Notes under the pieces: generated by a model | Databases searched by the model: none | The model's input: only the letters and a program-made list of their open reading frames with translations | What the model was told of the DNA's origin: nothing | DNA from: Leptodontidium sp. MPI-SDFR-AT-0119 | Taxonomy: Eukaryota > Ascomycota > Leotiomycetes > Helotiales > Leptodontidiaceae | Length of the DNA stretch: 64,000 nt | Reading direction: 5' to 3' | Assembly: GCA_020726505.1 (NCBI GenBank) | Contig: JAHLEZ010000007.1 | Location: 2,418,001-2,482,000 of the forward strand | Shown: piece after piece, positions 54,825 through 64,000 of the stretch | Layout of the letters: every line of letters starts with the position of its first letter | Numbering within the stretch: the stretch's first letter is position 1 | Translations under genes and position numbers: made by a program

Positions 54825-56555
54825 TTTACAAGATCGGCATGTAAATGGTGTTGAGAAGACTGTGCTGGATATACCAGCACGGACGTGGGAATTGAAGTGT
54901 CTTTTGAACAATGGTCGATGGATACACAACCCACAAAAAGGGCATTGCAATTGAGTTTCAGCTGAGGGAAGACCTGTGTTTAGTACTGGAGAGTGATCGA
55001 TGCCGTGAACCGTAGCTGTGTGAAGACTCCAAGACGAGACGCCGACCATAGAAACGGCTGGCAGTTCATCGACTCGGCACTTCGGGCACTCGAATGGCTG
55101 CTCAAAGTGCCCGATGTCGACATGACATTTTTTGCAATGTTTTGTTAATGTCTCGCAGGATGAGCAATTGCGACCGCAGAGGAAGCATTCGTGCTTTTTC
55201 TTGATACCAGAGGGGTTTTCCGCAGTCCAGGTCTGAATCCTCTCGTAATGGGTAGACAAGACGTGTCTTATGCCAATCCTCATACCCATCGATGATGATG
55301 TTTTGTTCTTCATGACGCTCGAATCGGCAGGCTAGACATGGAAATGGTTTCTCGAAAACAGTGCTAATTGGTCCATCGCCAATATGGGTTCTCATATGCA
55401 TCCCATAACCTCGCCGTCCGATAAAAAGTGAGCAGAATGGACAGCAAAATTTGGCAGCATCTAGCGAATCATGTGCTTCAGTACGAAGGTGTGGTGCATG
55501 TTCCTTGCCGTGGGTCAACTCAACGCGGCTGCTCCAAGGAGAGGCACTGGTGACTGAGTAGTCAATCATGCCGGATCGTCGACACTCAGGGCAAAAGAAC
55601 GGTCGGTCGAAGGTCTTTTGTGCAGCCTTACGGTCAATTCAGACAGAATCATGATTCTCGCAGAAAAAGCATTGAACGTTTGGCTCAAAGGTGTTAGGCG
55701 TAAGCAGGTCTCAGCTTATATTCCGCATCGTCTTCTCCATCCGTATCCCTTCTTCGGCGTTCATAGTCCTGAATTCCGGCAGCATGGGCACTGTAGATGA
55801 CGTTCTCAGGAGTACACTTTGGTTCGTAACCTCGTCAAAATATGCGCCTCCTCCGCCTGCTCAGGAACTAGGTCTTGCAGTCATTTTAAGTCCCGCAGAC
55901 CGAACCGTAGGCTCGTCTACCATATCATATATAGAGAAGAGGTTGGGATTTCGTTGACGAGATCGACTGTCTTTCCTTCCAGTCTGCGGGTGTTCTTCTA
56001 TATATCTAGCAGCCTCGGCTATGTTCCTGTCGTAGATAGACCCTTCTTGTTGTCTAACCTTTAGTGCCGGGCTTCGTGCACGTTCGACGAAGCCATGCTC
56101 GTCGGCATAGAATGAAGGCCGTTCGGATTGTCGGTCGCTGGCGTACTCTGCTGACCTTCGACGCCTCAAGGAGCGCGGACGTCGAATCTTACGTCCACCT
56201 AGTATCGCTCGGCTTGATGTGTGAATAGAGTGAGTCTCGAAAGAAAATTCACTACTCGTTCCAAGAGTAGGTGGTGGTTTGCGCCTTGGTTCGATTTGAC
56301 TGTTGTGCATGCGCAGATTATTCGCCGTCAGGGGAGGACGAGGAACCAAACCAATGAAGTGTTGATGCCATGGATTGCGGAATTCTTCAGAGTCAGGTCG
56401 AACTGGAATAGTGCGAACACTCTCGTCGATGTATCTCGGATTGGTCTCACCGATATAACTTGTCCACTGGCTCCTGGCTGGAATTATTCGGTCTGTAAGT
56501 GGGGCTGTTCGACCGTTTTCAATGACATATCTTGTAGGCTCTGGTACCCTTCTAG
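54825..56555 (-). pseudogene. Linker and C2H2/CxxC zinc-finger array of the kinase-type gene
   Basis: Upstream (56555-55863) is a low-complexity, Arg/Ser/Pro-rich linker, open until a TGA at 55861. Then come finger-like units: FFCPECRRSGM (55600); FCCPFCSLFIGRRGYGMHMR and STVFEKPFPCLAC (55450-55330); HECFLCGRNCSSCETLTKH and PFECPKCRVDE (55180-55070); QCPFCGLCIHRPLFKRHF and STVFSTPFTCRSC (54950-54830). The second and last share one module, CPFC-H-H-STVF-PF-C-C. Two further TGA codons (near 55715 and 55645) and a frameshift near 55280 break it. The linker continues in frame beyond the hAT insertion. Confidence 0.7.
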
Positions 56556-56563
56556 GATGTGGT

Positions 56564-59558
56564 CAGAGTGGCCATTCAGTCAGCCGGCTTTTAAGTCAAC
56601 CAGCCAGCTGAGGTAACTATCGTCAGCCAATCAGCTCAAAGATATTTGTAAAGCCAGTCAGCTGTAAAAAGGTCAGCTTAAAAGCCGGCTAACAGCTGAG
56701 GGCATTTAATTAGGTGATTTTGGAGTCAGTTTGTAGGGAGTTAGTATGTTGTTTAAGTGCCTCGCTTGAGGCTTTTTGGAGTCCCGGAGCGGAAAAACCA
56801 CCTCCGACACACTAAATTTAAGGCGGTAAGACCCGGCAGGATAATTAATGCTGCGTTGGCAAACATCGCTCGTACATATTAAAAGTATTACCAAAATCAT
56901 GTCTCGCGCCACTTCGCCTCTTGATATCGATAATACAGCCTCTGAGGCTTCTAGAGCACCATCTACGAGTACTACAGCAAGTGTAGTTGACCCCTTTGCG
57001 CGTATAATAGCTCCTGCAACAGCGAGATCTTCATCACCTCCTTTAACCTCTTTTACACCTCGAGACAAGTGTAAGCGCCCTCAACGAATATATAACGATA
57101 AATATAACCCATTCAAGCCTACTAGAGATGATTTAAACGAAGACTATTCTCTATATGCGCCTAGAGAACCGTTATTTAATAATAGGCCTATCATAATCGC
57201 CAATTTGCCTAAGGGAATAGTTCTGTCTCCTATAACGAAGTTACTAAATCGCTCGTGGCTTTAGAAGCTTAAGTATACCTTAGTACAGCCTGGAGGGACT
57301 AAGAAACACTCGTTTTGGGCTTGTAAAAGCTGTAAGTTAGGTCCTACTATTTATGCCCTTAATACTAACATAGTCTAAGTCATCACGATCCTCAATTTGT
57401 AAAGAATAAGACCTTTGTTTTTAATAGTAACTCTCTAAAGAACGCAGAGCGGCATATATTAAAGGAGCATTTCCTTAACAAAGATGGAGATATTAACAAG
57501 CTTCCTTCGATAGCTCTAATACTTACACAACCTTCTAGCGTCGTCGGCGACAATTACGATACAATTATACCTTTCCGTCAACTTAAGTTCAGGAATGCTC
57601 TTATAAAATGGGTGGTTATAAACGATATTACATAAAGAAAGGCCACATCTGCGCATCTTCGCCGTCTCTTCAAAATCGCGAATAATAAAGCTGTCGGCGT
57701 ACTTCCGACAGCTCATTTAACAGTTGAATCTTAGACTAGTAAGATGTTTGTATACTTTAAACTAGCAATTATCGCAGAAGTTACAGAGGCGCAAAGCAAG
57801 ATCTCAATCTCCTTTAATAGCTAAGGATCTAAAAGAGAGAAAATCAGCGTTGTTGTAATAGTCCTCCACTTTACTAACAAGAGAGGTGAGTTAGTTACAG
57901 TACTCGCCGGTCTACCAGAGCTTCAAGGACACAACAAAACAGGTGTTAGTATGTTAATCTTTTCAGAATCTCTATCTTCTTAGCTGACATTAAACAGATT
58001 AAGCTACAGTCTTTATCCCTCTCTTCAATCGATTCGGAATCAACGAGTACAACTTAGGCTGGTTTGTCTTAGACAATATAACGAATAACGATACTACACT
58101 CGTAGAGCTTGGAAAACACTTCAAATTTGACCCTAAAACACGTCGACTTCGCTGTATGGGACATATCCTTAACCTCATCGCCGAGCAGTACTTATTTGGT
58201 CAAGATACGTCGACATTTGAAAATGAGTTCAAGGCCGCAGGAGCACCGGAAAAAAGACAACTTTAGAGACAACGCGGAGAGCTAGGAAAGTTACACAACT
58301 TAGTGGCGCATATTATGGCCTCTAGGAAGCGCGGGGATGTCTTCTTTACTTTGCAAACCGACCTCAATTATGGCCACGCAGCGAATAAATAGTAGAAGGT
58401 TGTGTTAGACGGAGGAATCCGCTGGAATTCGTCATTCCAGATGATTAAGCGCGCTCTAGCTCTCCGCGAAGCTCTCGACACCTACGCTCTCAAACTACGT
58501 GTTTCTGTCGAACCTCTTGATCTGGAGCTCTACGAGCACGATTATATCTCTACGAACGAATGGAAGACTCTCCAATTGATGCGAGATCACCTTGAACCTC
58601 TGTTTCGACTTACAAAAGACCTCGAAGGCAACCTAGATTTAAGCAAGCCGGAGTCGTCTTCACACAGAGCTTTGTGGGAGTTACTACCTATCTTTGAAGA
58701 TCTACTCTCTCACTTTGAGGTTTTAGAAACACAAGTAAAAGCTGGCCGATTTAACAACCACCGAGGCATACAAGAGTCGATTACTTTGGCATAAGGGAAG
58801 ATACAAGAATATTATACTAAAACCGACGCATCTCTTGCGTAAATGGCTGCGTTAGTGCTCTATCCTCGTTGGAAATGGCAGTATTTCGACGAGCAATAGA
58901 AAGGAAACGACGTGTGATTTGTGAAGGCAAGAAGACTCGCTCTGCGAAAGCTCTAGAAGACCGACTATAAAGGAGAGGTTATTGTGCGAATTGAGGAGCG
59001 AACGCCTAAGCTAGAGCCTCGGAAAGCCTATAAAGCTAAGATGTTAGAGAGACTGGCTCCAGCAATTACTGGTTCCTCTTCTTCAAGAGCACCTCGTTCG
59101 TTAAGTCGAAAAGATTAATTAGCTTTGTATCTTGAAGAGCCTTTGACAGATATGCCGTTGTTAGAGTACTAGAAGATGAAGTAGGCTTAGTAGCCACAGC
59201 TTACAAAGATGGCTCTAGACTTTTTGAGTATTCCTGCCATGAGCTCTAAATGCGAACGAGTCTTCTCCTCTTGTTCTATACAAACAACTCCTCACAATTC
59301 AAGGCTATCGGGAGAGACGTTATGGCACAAGGAATGTTTAAAGAATTGGCAAAGAAGAGGTCTGATTAAGATAATGCTCGCATATAATACTGTCCCCTTA
59401 GGAAGGGATTTTTAATACGTGTCTATTTTTGGAATCAGCTTTTAAGCAGCTGATCAGCTCTTCAGTTTAGTCCATTCAGCTGTGAGTTTACACGTAAGTC
59501 AGTCAGTTGAGAAAGTTGCTCAGCTGATGGCTGACTGACTGGCTTAATGGCCACTCTA
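56564..59558 (+). mobile_element. hAT transposon, 2995 bp, inserted in the kinase-type gene
   Basis: Ends are CAGAGTGGCCATT (left) and its inverted counterpart TAGAGTGGCCATT (right), flanked by a perfect 8-bp target duplication GATGTGGT (56556-56563 and 59559-59566). Both subterminal ~130 bp are crowded with CAGCTGA-like motifs in both orientations, as in transposase-binding regions of hAT elements. Excision in silico gives one continuous frame across the target, so the insertion is into coding DNA. Confidence 0.92.
56899..59417 (+). pseudogene. hAT transposase (Restless/Tam3-type), broken
   Basis: Starts MSRATSPLDIDNTASEAS at 56899. A possible zinc-binding patch (FWACKSCK, near 57315) is followed by RCMGHILNLIAEQYLFG (58150-58200), GGIRWNSSFQMIKRALALRE (58411-58470), the open frame to 58794, and the C-terminal dimerisation domain FLSIPAMSSKCERVFSSC (59220-59270). 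These are hallmark hAT segments. Stops (TAG/TAA) at several Gln/Trp positions and frame changes near 57380-58080 make it non-autonomous. Confidence 0.85.
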
Positions 59559-59566
59559 GATGTGGT

Positions 59567-61320
59567 CCACTCCCAGGTGTTGTTAGCGCCTGTTTTTCAC
59601 TTGTAACATAAGTACGTTCTCGAGGCCATCTCGTAGTATCTCCGCCTCCAGAGATGCCTGTAGCTGAATCTAAGTCGCTGCCGGAATTAGAATGATAGCC
59701 CGACGACAATCTGTCATCTTCTTGGTGCTTGGTGCCACGAAGGAATGCCCATTCGTTTACATCGGTCCCTTTTGTCTCGGGAGGCTCGTGTGGCTCATTA
59801 GAGGACTTTCTAGGCAAGACCCCCGCTTGGTGTTGCCGAATTTCTTCGTCGTAGTCCGATTCGTCCAAGATTTCTACGGATTGCACGGGCATTCTCAAGT
59901 TCCTGCAAGACCGATCCGAGTTGCCTTTCTTGCCTTTCTATTGGTGGGTTTAATTGTGTGGTCTTGATCAACCAGGTCCTCGTCTTGACCAGGCAAGGCT
60001 CCATGGATGCCACCGTCTTTTGTTGGTAGGACTTGAGTCCCGGCCTCATGTGCAGAATCTCCACCAATATTTTCTGGTTCAGACTCGTCTTCCATTGTTG
60101 GTTGCTGGTATTTACTCGGCAATGGCTTCGGAGGCGCAGTTAAATGAACAGCTGGAGTTGCAACTCTTGTGCTCCTATTTCCATAAGACTGTAGTCCCGC
60201 ATGTGTGTCAGTATTATATCCTCCGAAAGATTCAGAGGTGTCCTTTGTCGTATGGTCATTTGGAGCAATGAGTTGACCAATACTTTCATCTGGAATTTTG
60301 GAGTCTAGGGAAGCGAGTTAGTGAACATTCCCTTCAACTAGCTGGGAAGTATTTACCAGGCCTTGTCCACTCGTGTTCCAACGCCTCTCCGGACGTCAGT
60401 CTCCTCGAGGGATGAGCCACAATAACCTTTCGAATAAAGTCCTTTCCAGAATCACTCATATACAACGCCTTTGATGGAAATCTACTTTCATCCCCACAAA
60501 ACGAGGTCAGCGACAGGCCGGGTGGAAACGGAACTGTTCCGGTGATCAGCCGGTACATGATGCATGCAAGAGCCCAGATATCCACCGCATATGTATATAG
60601 TGTCCAGGTATATAGTTGAGAATTTCAGGAGCCATATAGGCTTGAGTGCCGGTCTGTGTCCTGAAAGCCGTGTCCTCTGTCCGACGCTTGCTCAAGCCAA
60701 AATCGGCGAGCTTTACCCACCAGTTTGGCGATGCTCGACAAACTAAGACATTCTAGTAGAGAGTTAGAGAATATGAAGTCAAAAGCCAAGGCACTATTAC
60801 CGACCTTGGGCTTCAAATCCCGATGCACGAAACTCTCCAGGTGCATGATCTTTAATCCTTCCAAAATCTGCACGGTGATCTCCTTTACCTCGCCCTCGCT
60901 AATCTTACCCCCCAGCTTTACAACATTGTCTTCCAGATCCCCTAAAGGCACATACTCCATCGCCAAGTACACACTCTCCACATCCTGGAACCACCCCAGA
61001 AACTCCACAAACACAGCACTCTCTTTATATTTCGGCTTCGAGAACTCCAGAAGCGCTTTCAACTCCCGTTCATATTCGACCTTAAATGTTGCTCCTGTCG
61101 CCCAGATTCACTTCACGGCTCGCTGCCCTCCTTCGTGGGTTTCGAGTCGAACTTCCCCGAACCCACCTTTGCCTAGCAGGCGCTCCACTTTCCATATCCT
61201 GGTCTGCAGAACACGGCGCTTGCCTGCTGATGCGTCTGATATGGAATGCGTTTCAACCACCATTCCAGGGAATACGTGGGCGTCCAATTTGGTGTGCTCG
61301 AAGTCGGAGAGGTACGACAT
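59567..61320 (-). pseudogene. Serine/threonine protein kinase plus linker (5' half of the hAT-split gene)
   Basis: From an ATG at 61320: glycine loop LLGKGGFGEVRLE and AVK (lysine), VHRDLKPK (catalytic loop, 60815), a 52-bp intron (60753-60804), VKLADFGLSKRR (DFG), TGTQAYMAPEIL, then AVDIWALACIMYRLITGTVP and a subdomain XI Arg (HPSRRLTSG). A 52-bp intron (60305-60356, CTAAC branch) leads in frame into a Ser/Thr/Pro-rich linker running to 59900 and, in another frame, to the hAT. Damage: CGA-to-TGA stop at 61108-61110, one-base loss near 60595, a frame change near 59905. Key kinase residues themselves remain. Confidence 0.85.
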
Positions 61321-61835
61321 GGTGGGCGATGACCGCGAGGCTGCGGCTTCGGGCAGTCTGATTGCAGATCTACCTATTGCGACTCAGGAAGTATACATGG
61401 CTCCATGACCATTGATAAGAGAGATCGCCAGTTCGTGGCTATGGAGATCAGAAGTCGATTGGGAGACGCAAGTGGTGTTTGGTCAAAAGCTGGACTGTCA
61501 TCGTGAAGGCTGAGCGGAGTACAGAACAGTATGCACGAGCAGGGATCACCACTGCTCCCCGATCCGGTTGTTAGCCCAGCGGCTCTTACCTATGATCTTA
61601 AGAACTACAACATTTGCCCCCTCATATTGTTTTGAGGACGAAAGACGAAGATGCTGGGGCAACGAACCTTGGGCCTGCTCTTCGTGCAACACTTACTTGT
61701 TGTCAGCTTACGCTTTGATATCTAGCTCCGAGCATTGCCTCAGCTTGAGCTGAACGCAAGAAGTTGGAGATGTCTATATTATAGTTCCTGAAATAAACCC
61801 ATTAAGCCTTTCTTGATATACATATTCTTACAGTA
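61321..61835. other. Spacer between the kinase-type gene and the recombinase relic
   Basis: Should contain the promoter of the leftward kinase gene. No TATA-like site stands out near its start. Open plus frames across 60725-61408 are antisense to the kinase. Confidence 0.4.
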
Positions 61836-62990
61836 CTAAGTGAGCGAGTCTTTCGAAGTGAATAGTTGCGTGCATAACAGGTACTTATGCCCTTTGTCGT
61901 CTTCGGCCGAGCTAGAAGAGATAGCGATGTCTGCCGGTTCTCCTTTGTTATAAGCTGCATTTTGCTTTGCGACCACAGGTTGATTGGTCAGAAACTCAAG
62001 AAGCAGCTGCAAGTATTCCTCTAGGCAGTAGGAATTGACTTGTTCTTGCATATCATCTGTCTGAAGATAGCTTCGGATGAATTGAGAAACATGATCAAAA
62101 GCCTCTCCGCCATAGCAAAGTCTGAGGTGAGGAGCGAGAGTCCGGGAAGCAAACGGCTCGGTGGCTCCTGCTCTGTCCTAAGGCCCGCAGGTGATCGACA
62201 CGCTCGAAGTACTCAACCCGCTTGGCTCTCACTTTCAGATCTGAGAGCCTGTGCATGAGACCCCCCGCATGCATGAGCAATGGCCCCCATGAGTTTCGAT
62301 CCGGGTTGCTTATTTTAGCCTGCGCCAGACGCTTGCGGAGACTAGAAACGTCTCGACGTTTCTCGAAATCTTGCTTGTCTTCCTCGGATGGAAAACAGGG
62401 TGCATTGGGATCTCGTTTTAAACACATTGAACGCATTACCCGTTCAAGTCCAGCGCTTTCCCACACGCCTTGTTCTGGGTAGATGTGCCGGAATCTAGTT
62501 CGTTGCAAATTCGTACGAATGTATTCTGATTGATAGGAGCTTTGGAAGACCGCCGATGTGTTGGACATGATATAATTCCGTAACGGATCGGCGAGAACGC
62601 CTAACGTTTGGTCAGCAAAAATCGTCGAGAGATGAGGCCAGGGACGCGAGACGCATCAACATACCATCCAAATCAATTCCAGCACCAACCCTCAAAGAAT
62701 AGAGACGTGCATCTTTCCGCAACCCGTAATCAAGTCCTGCATCAGCTCATATCTGCGAATGTCCGATAATCGAGTGGAAATATTATCTTTTTCTCCATGT
62801 CTTTGTTCCACTTCAGCGGTAAGTAGTCCACCTCCTCGAGGTTGGGTCGTCGAAGTAGTGTTTCGATCAAATCGACGCTGGGTTCGAAGGCATCAGCACC
62901 GATAGCAAGAGCAGTGATCAAACTAGCAAGACAGATGCTTGGAACCGGAACGAAGAAGCATGTGAACGTGATTCTGCGTTACAATTAGCT
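61836..62990 (-). pseudogene. DUF3435-type tyrosine recombinase-like protein, C-terminal part
   Basis: Minus strand: CLASLITALAIGADAFEPS (62930), PNLEEVDYLPLKWNKDMEKK, a frame change near 62750, ARLYSLRVGAGIDLDG (likely catalytic Arg box), a ~65-bp intron (62602-62666, CTGAC branch), then LADPLRNYIMSNTSAVFQSS with a Tyr (62590-62530), CLKRDPNAPCFPSEEDKQDF, and after further breaks a single CxxC finger-like end, YLLCTQLFTSKDSLT. The order fits the FluG/DUF3435 family, to which Starship captains also belong. In relatives I recall, IMGH or LSH stands where IMSN is here, so the histidine looks lost. The N-terminus is missing. Confidence 0.65.
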
Positions 62991-63568
62991 TCCCAATAAA
63001 TGCCAAATCAAGTCGATAATATGCAGGAAATATTGGATTAAAGTATGGAGCAAGTCTTTGTGGTGCATATTGTCAGGACTTGCATTGTAACTAACTTACT
63101 TAGATGTTATCGAGCACCTGTATTACGTATCTCCTAGTCTAAATTTTGTAGACAGCTACTATAGAAGTGAGAGGCAGAGGAAGCGGAAGCGGAGGAGGAA
63201 GACGAGAGGCGCAAGCTCGAAGTGAAGGGAGTTGTTCCGGAGCTGAGCCGAGCCGAGCAACGTCACAGTCGCCTGCTGTCGCAAACCTCCAAGGCAACGC
63301 CAGCCAGGCTAGGGACTCCGTACCAAGCTGCGCTGCTTCAGACAACGGAGCAACGCGACAACCTCACTCACTCACTCACGGTCGAGCCTGACACTGGAAT
63401 TCGAGCTGTACGAACCTACGGCATCTCGCCATTACTTTACATTTCAACAAGCGCGCCTGACTGTCAGGTACCTTGCCGCGCCGTCCCGGGCTAAATCATC
63501 GGTCCCCGTTCTCGTGTTGACCACACAGAGCCTCCTCACTTCACCACACCTCCGCAACTCACCATACC
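62991..63568 (+). promoter_or_regulatory. Upstream region of the Rgd1-like gene
   Basis: No supported gene in 62991-63160. From about 63160 the DNA is purine- then pyrimidine-rich with CTCACTCACTCAC near 63363, fitting a promoter and 5' untranslated leader. Open frames on both strands here lack motifs. Confidence 0.4.
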
Positions 63569-64000
63569 ATGGCTGACGACAATAACCCCGACCGATTGCT
63601 CTCTGAGCCCCCGGACTTCTCCAGTCAGCATCGCGAAAGGACTGGTAGCATGTCTCTTGGAGCAGCTCCAAATGCCAACGGTGACGAGGTTTCCCCTCTC
63701 AATGGCGACTCAATCACCACTTCTGCGCCTCCGCCTGTCCTTACCAATCCGAATGCAAAGGCAGTACATGATGTGGTCAATTCTGAAATCGGAGTCGCGA
63801 CCTTGCTGAACCGGTTGAAGCAGAGTATTGCATCGGCGAAGGTGGGTCTCCCTTTGCGCCGAATTGAAAGGTATTTGAAGCTGATACTTTGTCTAGGAAT
63901 TTGCAACCTTTCTCAAGAAACGATCCACATTGGAAGAGGAGCATTCAAACGGACTCAAGAAGCTTTGTAGGATAACGGCGGAGAATATCAGAAGACCAGA
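63569..64000 (+). CDS. rgd1: Rho GTPase-activating protein, Rgd1-like F-BAR N-terminus (partial)
   Basis: Exon 1 (63569-63841) starts at an ATG in ACCATACCATGGCTG context. A 55-bp intron (63842-63896, GTGGGT...CTGAT...TAG) leads in phase 0 to exon 2, which runs off the window. After a ~65-residue disordered leader (MADDNNPDRLLSEPPDFSS) the protein reads NSEIGVATLLNRLKQSIASA, then KEFATFLKKRSTLEEEH and LKKLCRITAENI. This is the start of an F-BAR domain of the type in fungal Rgd1. Rgd1 binds membrane phosphoinositides and stimulates GTP hydrolysis by Rho GTPases during polar growth. The RhoGAP domain would lie beyond the window. No damage seen, consistent with a conserved housekeeping gene. Confidence 0.75.

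Noticed and set aside
60725..61408. 227-codon plus-strand frame
   Set aside because: Exact antisense of the kinase exons, which carry unmistakable kinase motifs on the minus strand.

Overview
The window looks like a stretch of nuclear genome from a filamentous ascomycete (Pezizomycotina, possibly a leotiomycete; the class is an inference). Real genes have short 46-61 nt introns with GT...CTRAC...AG signals. A HET-domain gene, a CE5 esterase, NLR-like and DUF3435/DUF3723-type families and LTR, Fot1-like and hAT transposons are all present. Most of the repeat DNA carries the mark of repeat-induced point mutation (RIP): recognisable reading frames are littered with TAA/TAG where CAA/CAG or TGG is expected, CpA/TpG is scarce and TpA abundant.

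Layout. 1-27966 is an almost gene-dead block. Its outermost ~105 bp (1-106 and 27860-27966) are inverted copies of each other. Inside it lie a Fot1/Pogo element (3464-5990); a second unit with inverted termini and flanking TA (6261-13135) that holds a decayed HET-NB-ARC-TPR gene and a nested Fot1-like element; a 15-bp minisatellite; a large palindrome; a decayed DUF3723 gene; a truncated Ty3/gypsy chromovirus; a copia remnant; and a decayed aminoglycoside-phosphotransferase-like gene cut by that copia. 27969-36100 is a GC-normal island with two intact genes, a two-exon HET-domain gene (29341-31729) and a three-exon Myb/SANT gene (34718-32524), plus decayed relatives of the Myb gene on the other side of the HET gene. 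36114-50770 is one LTR/copia element (minus strand, 274-bp LTRs, TSD CTACT) into which a second copia element (41144-48198, plus strand, 216-bp LTRs, TSD GTTGT) has jumped.

50771-64000 returns to genes: a secreted cutinase/acetylxylan-esterase-type enzyme (52205-53118), a hypothetical gene with nonsense codons, a long broken minus-strand gene joining a protein kinase, a linker, a zinc-finger array and half of a subtilisin domain (61320-54235; split by a 2995-bp hAT element with TSD GATGTGGT), the C-terminal part of a DUF3435-type tyrosine recombinase, and the 5' end of a RhoGAP gene of the Rgd1 F-BAR type running off the window.

How they fit together: this is fast-evolving accessory DNA next to conserved genes. 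Fungal self/non-self recognition families (HET, NB-ARC-TPR, kinase-subtilase) sit among nested transposons and most are broken. Only the HET gene, the Myb gene, the CE5 esterase and the Rgd1-like gene appear intact. No tRNA, rRNA or CRISPR array was recognised.
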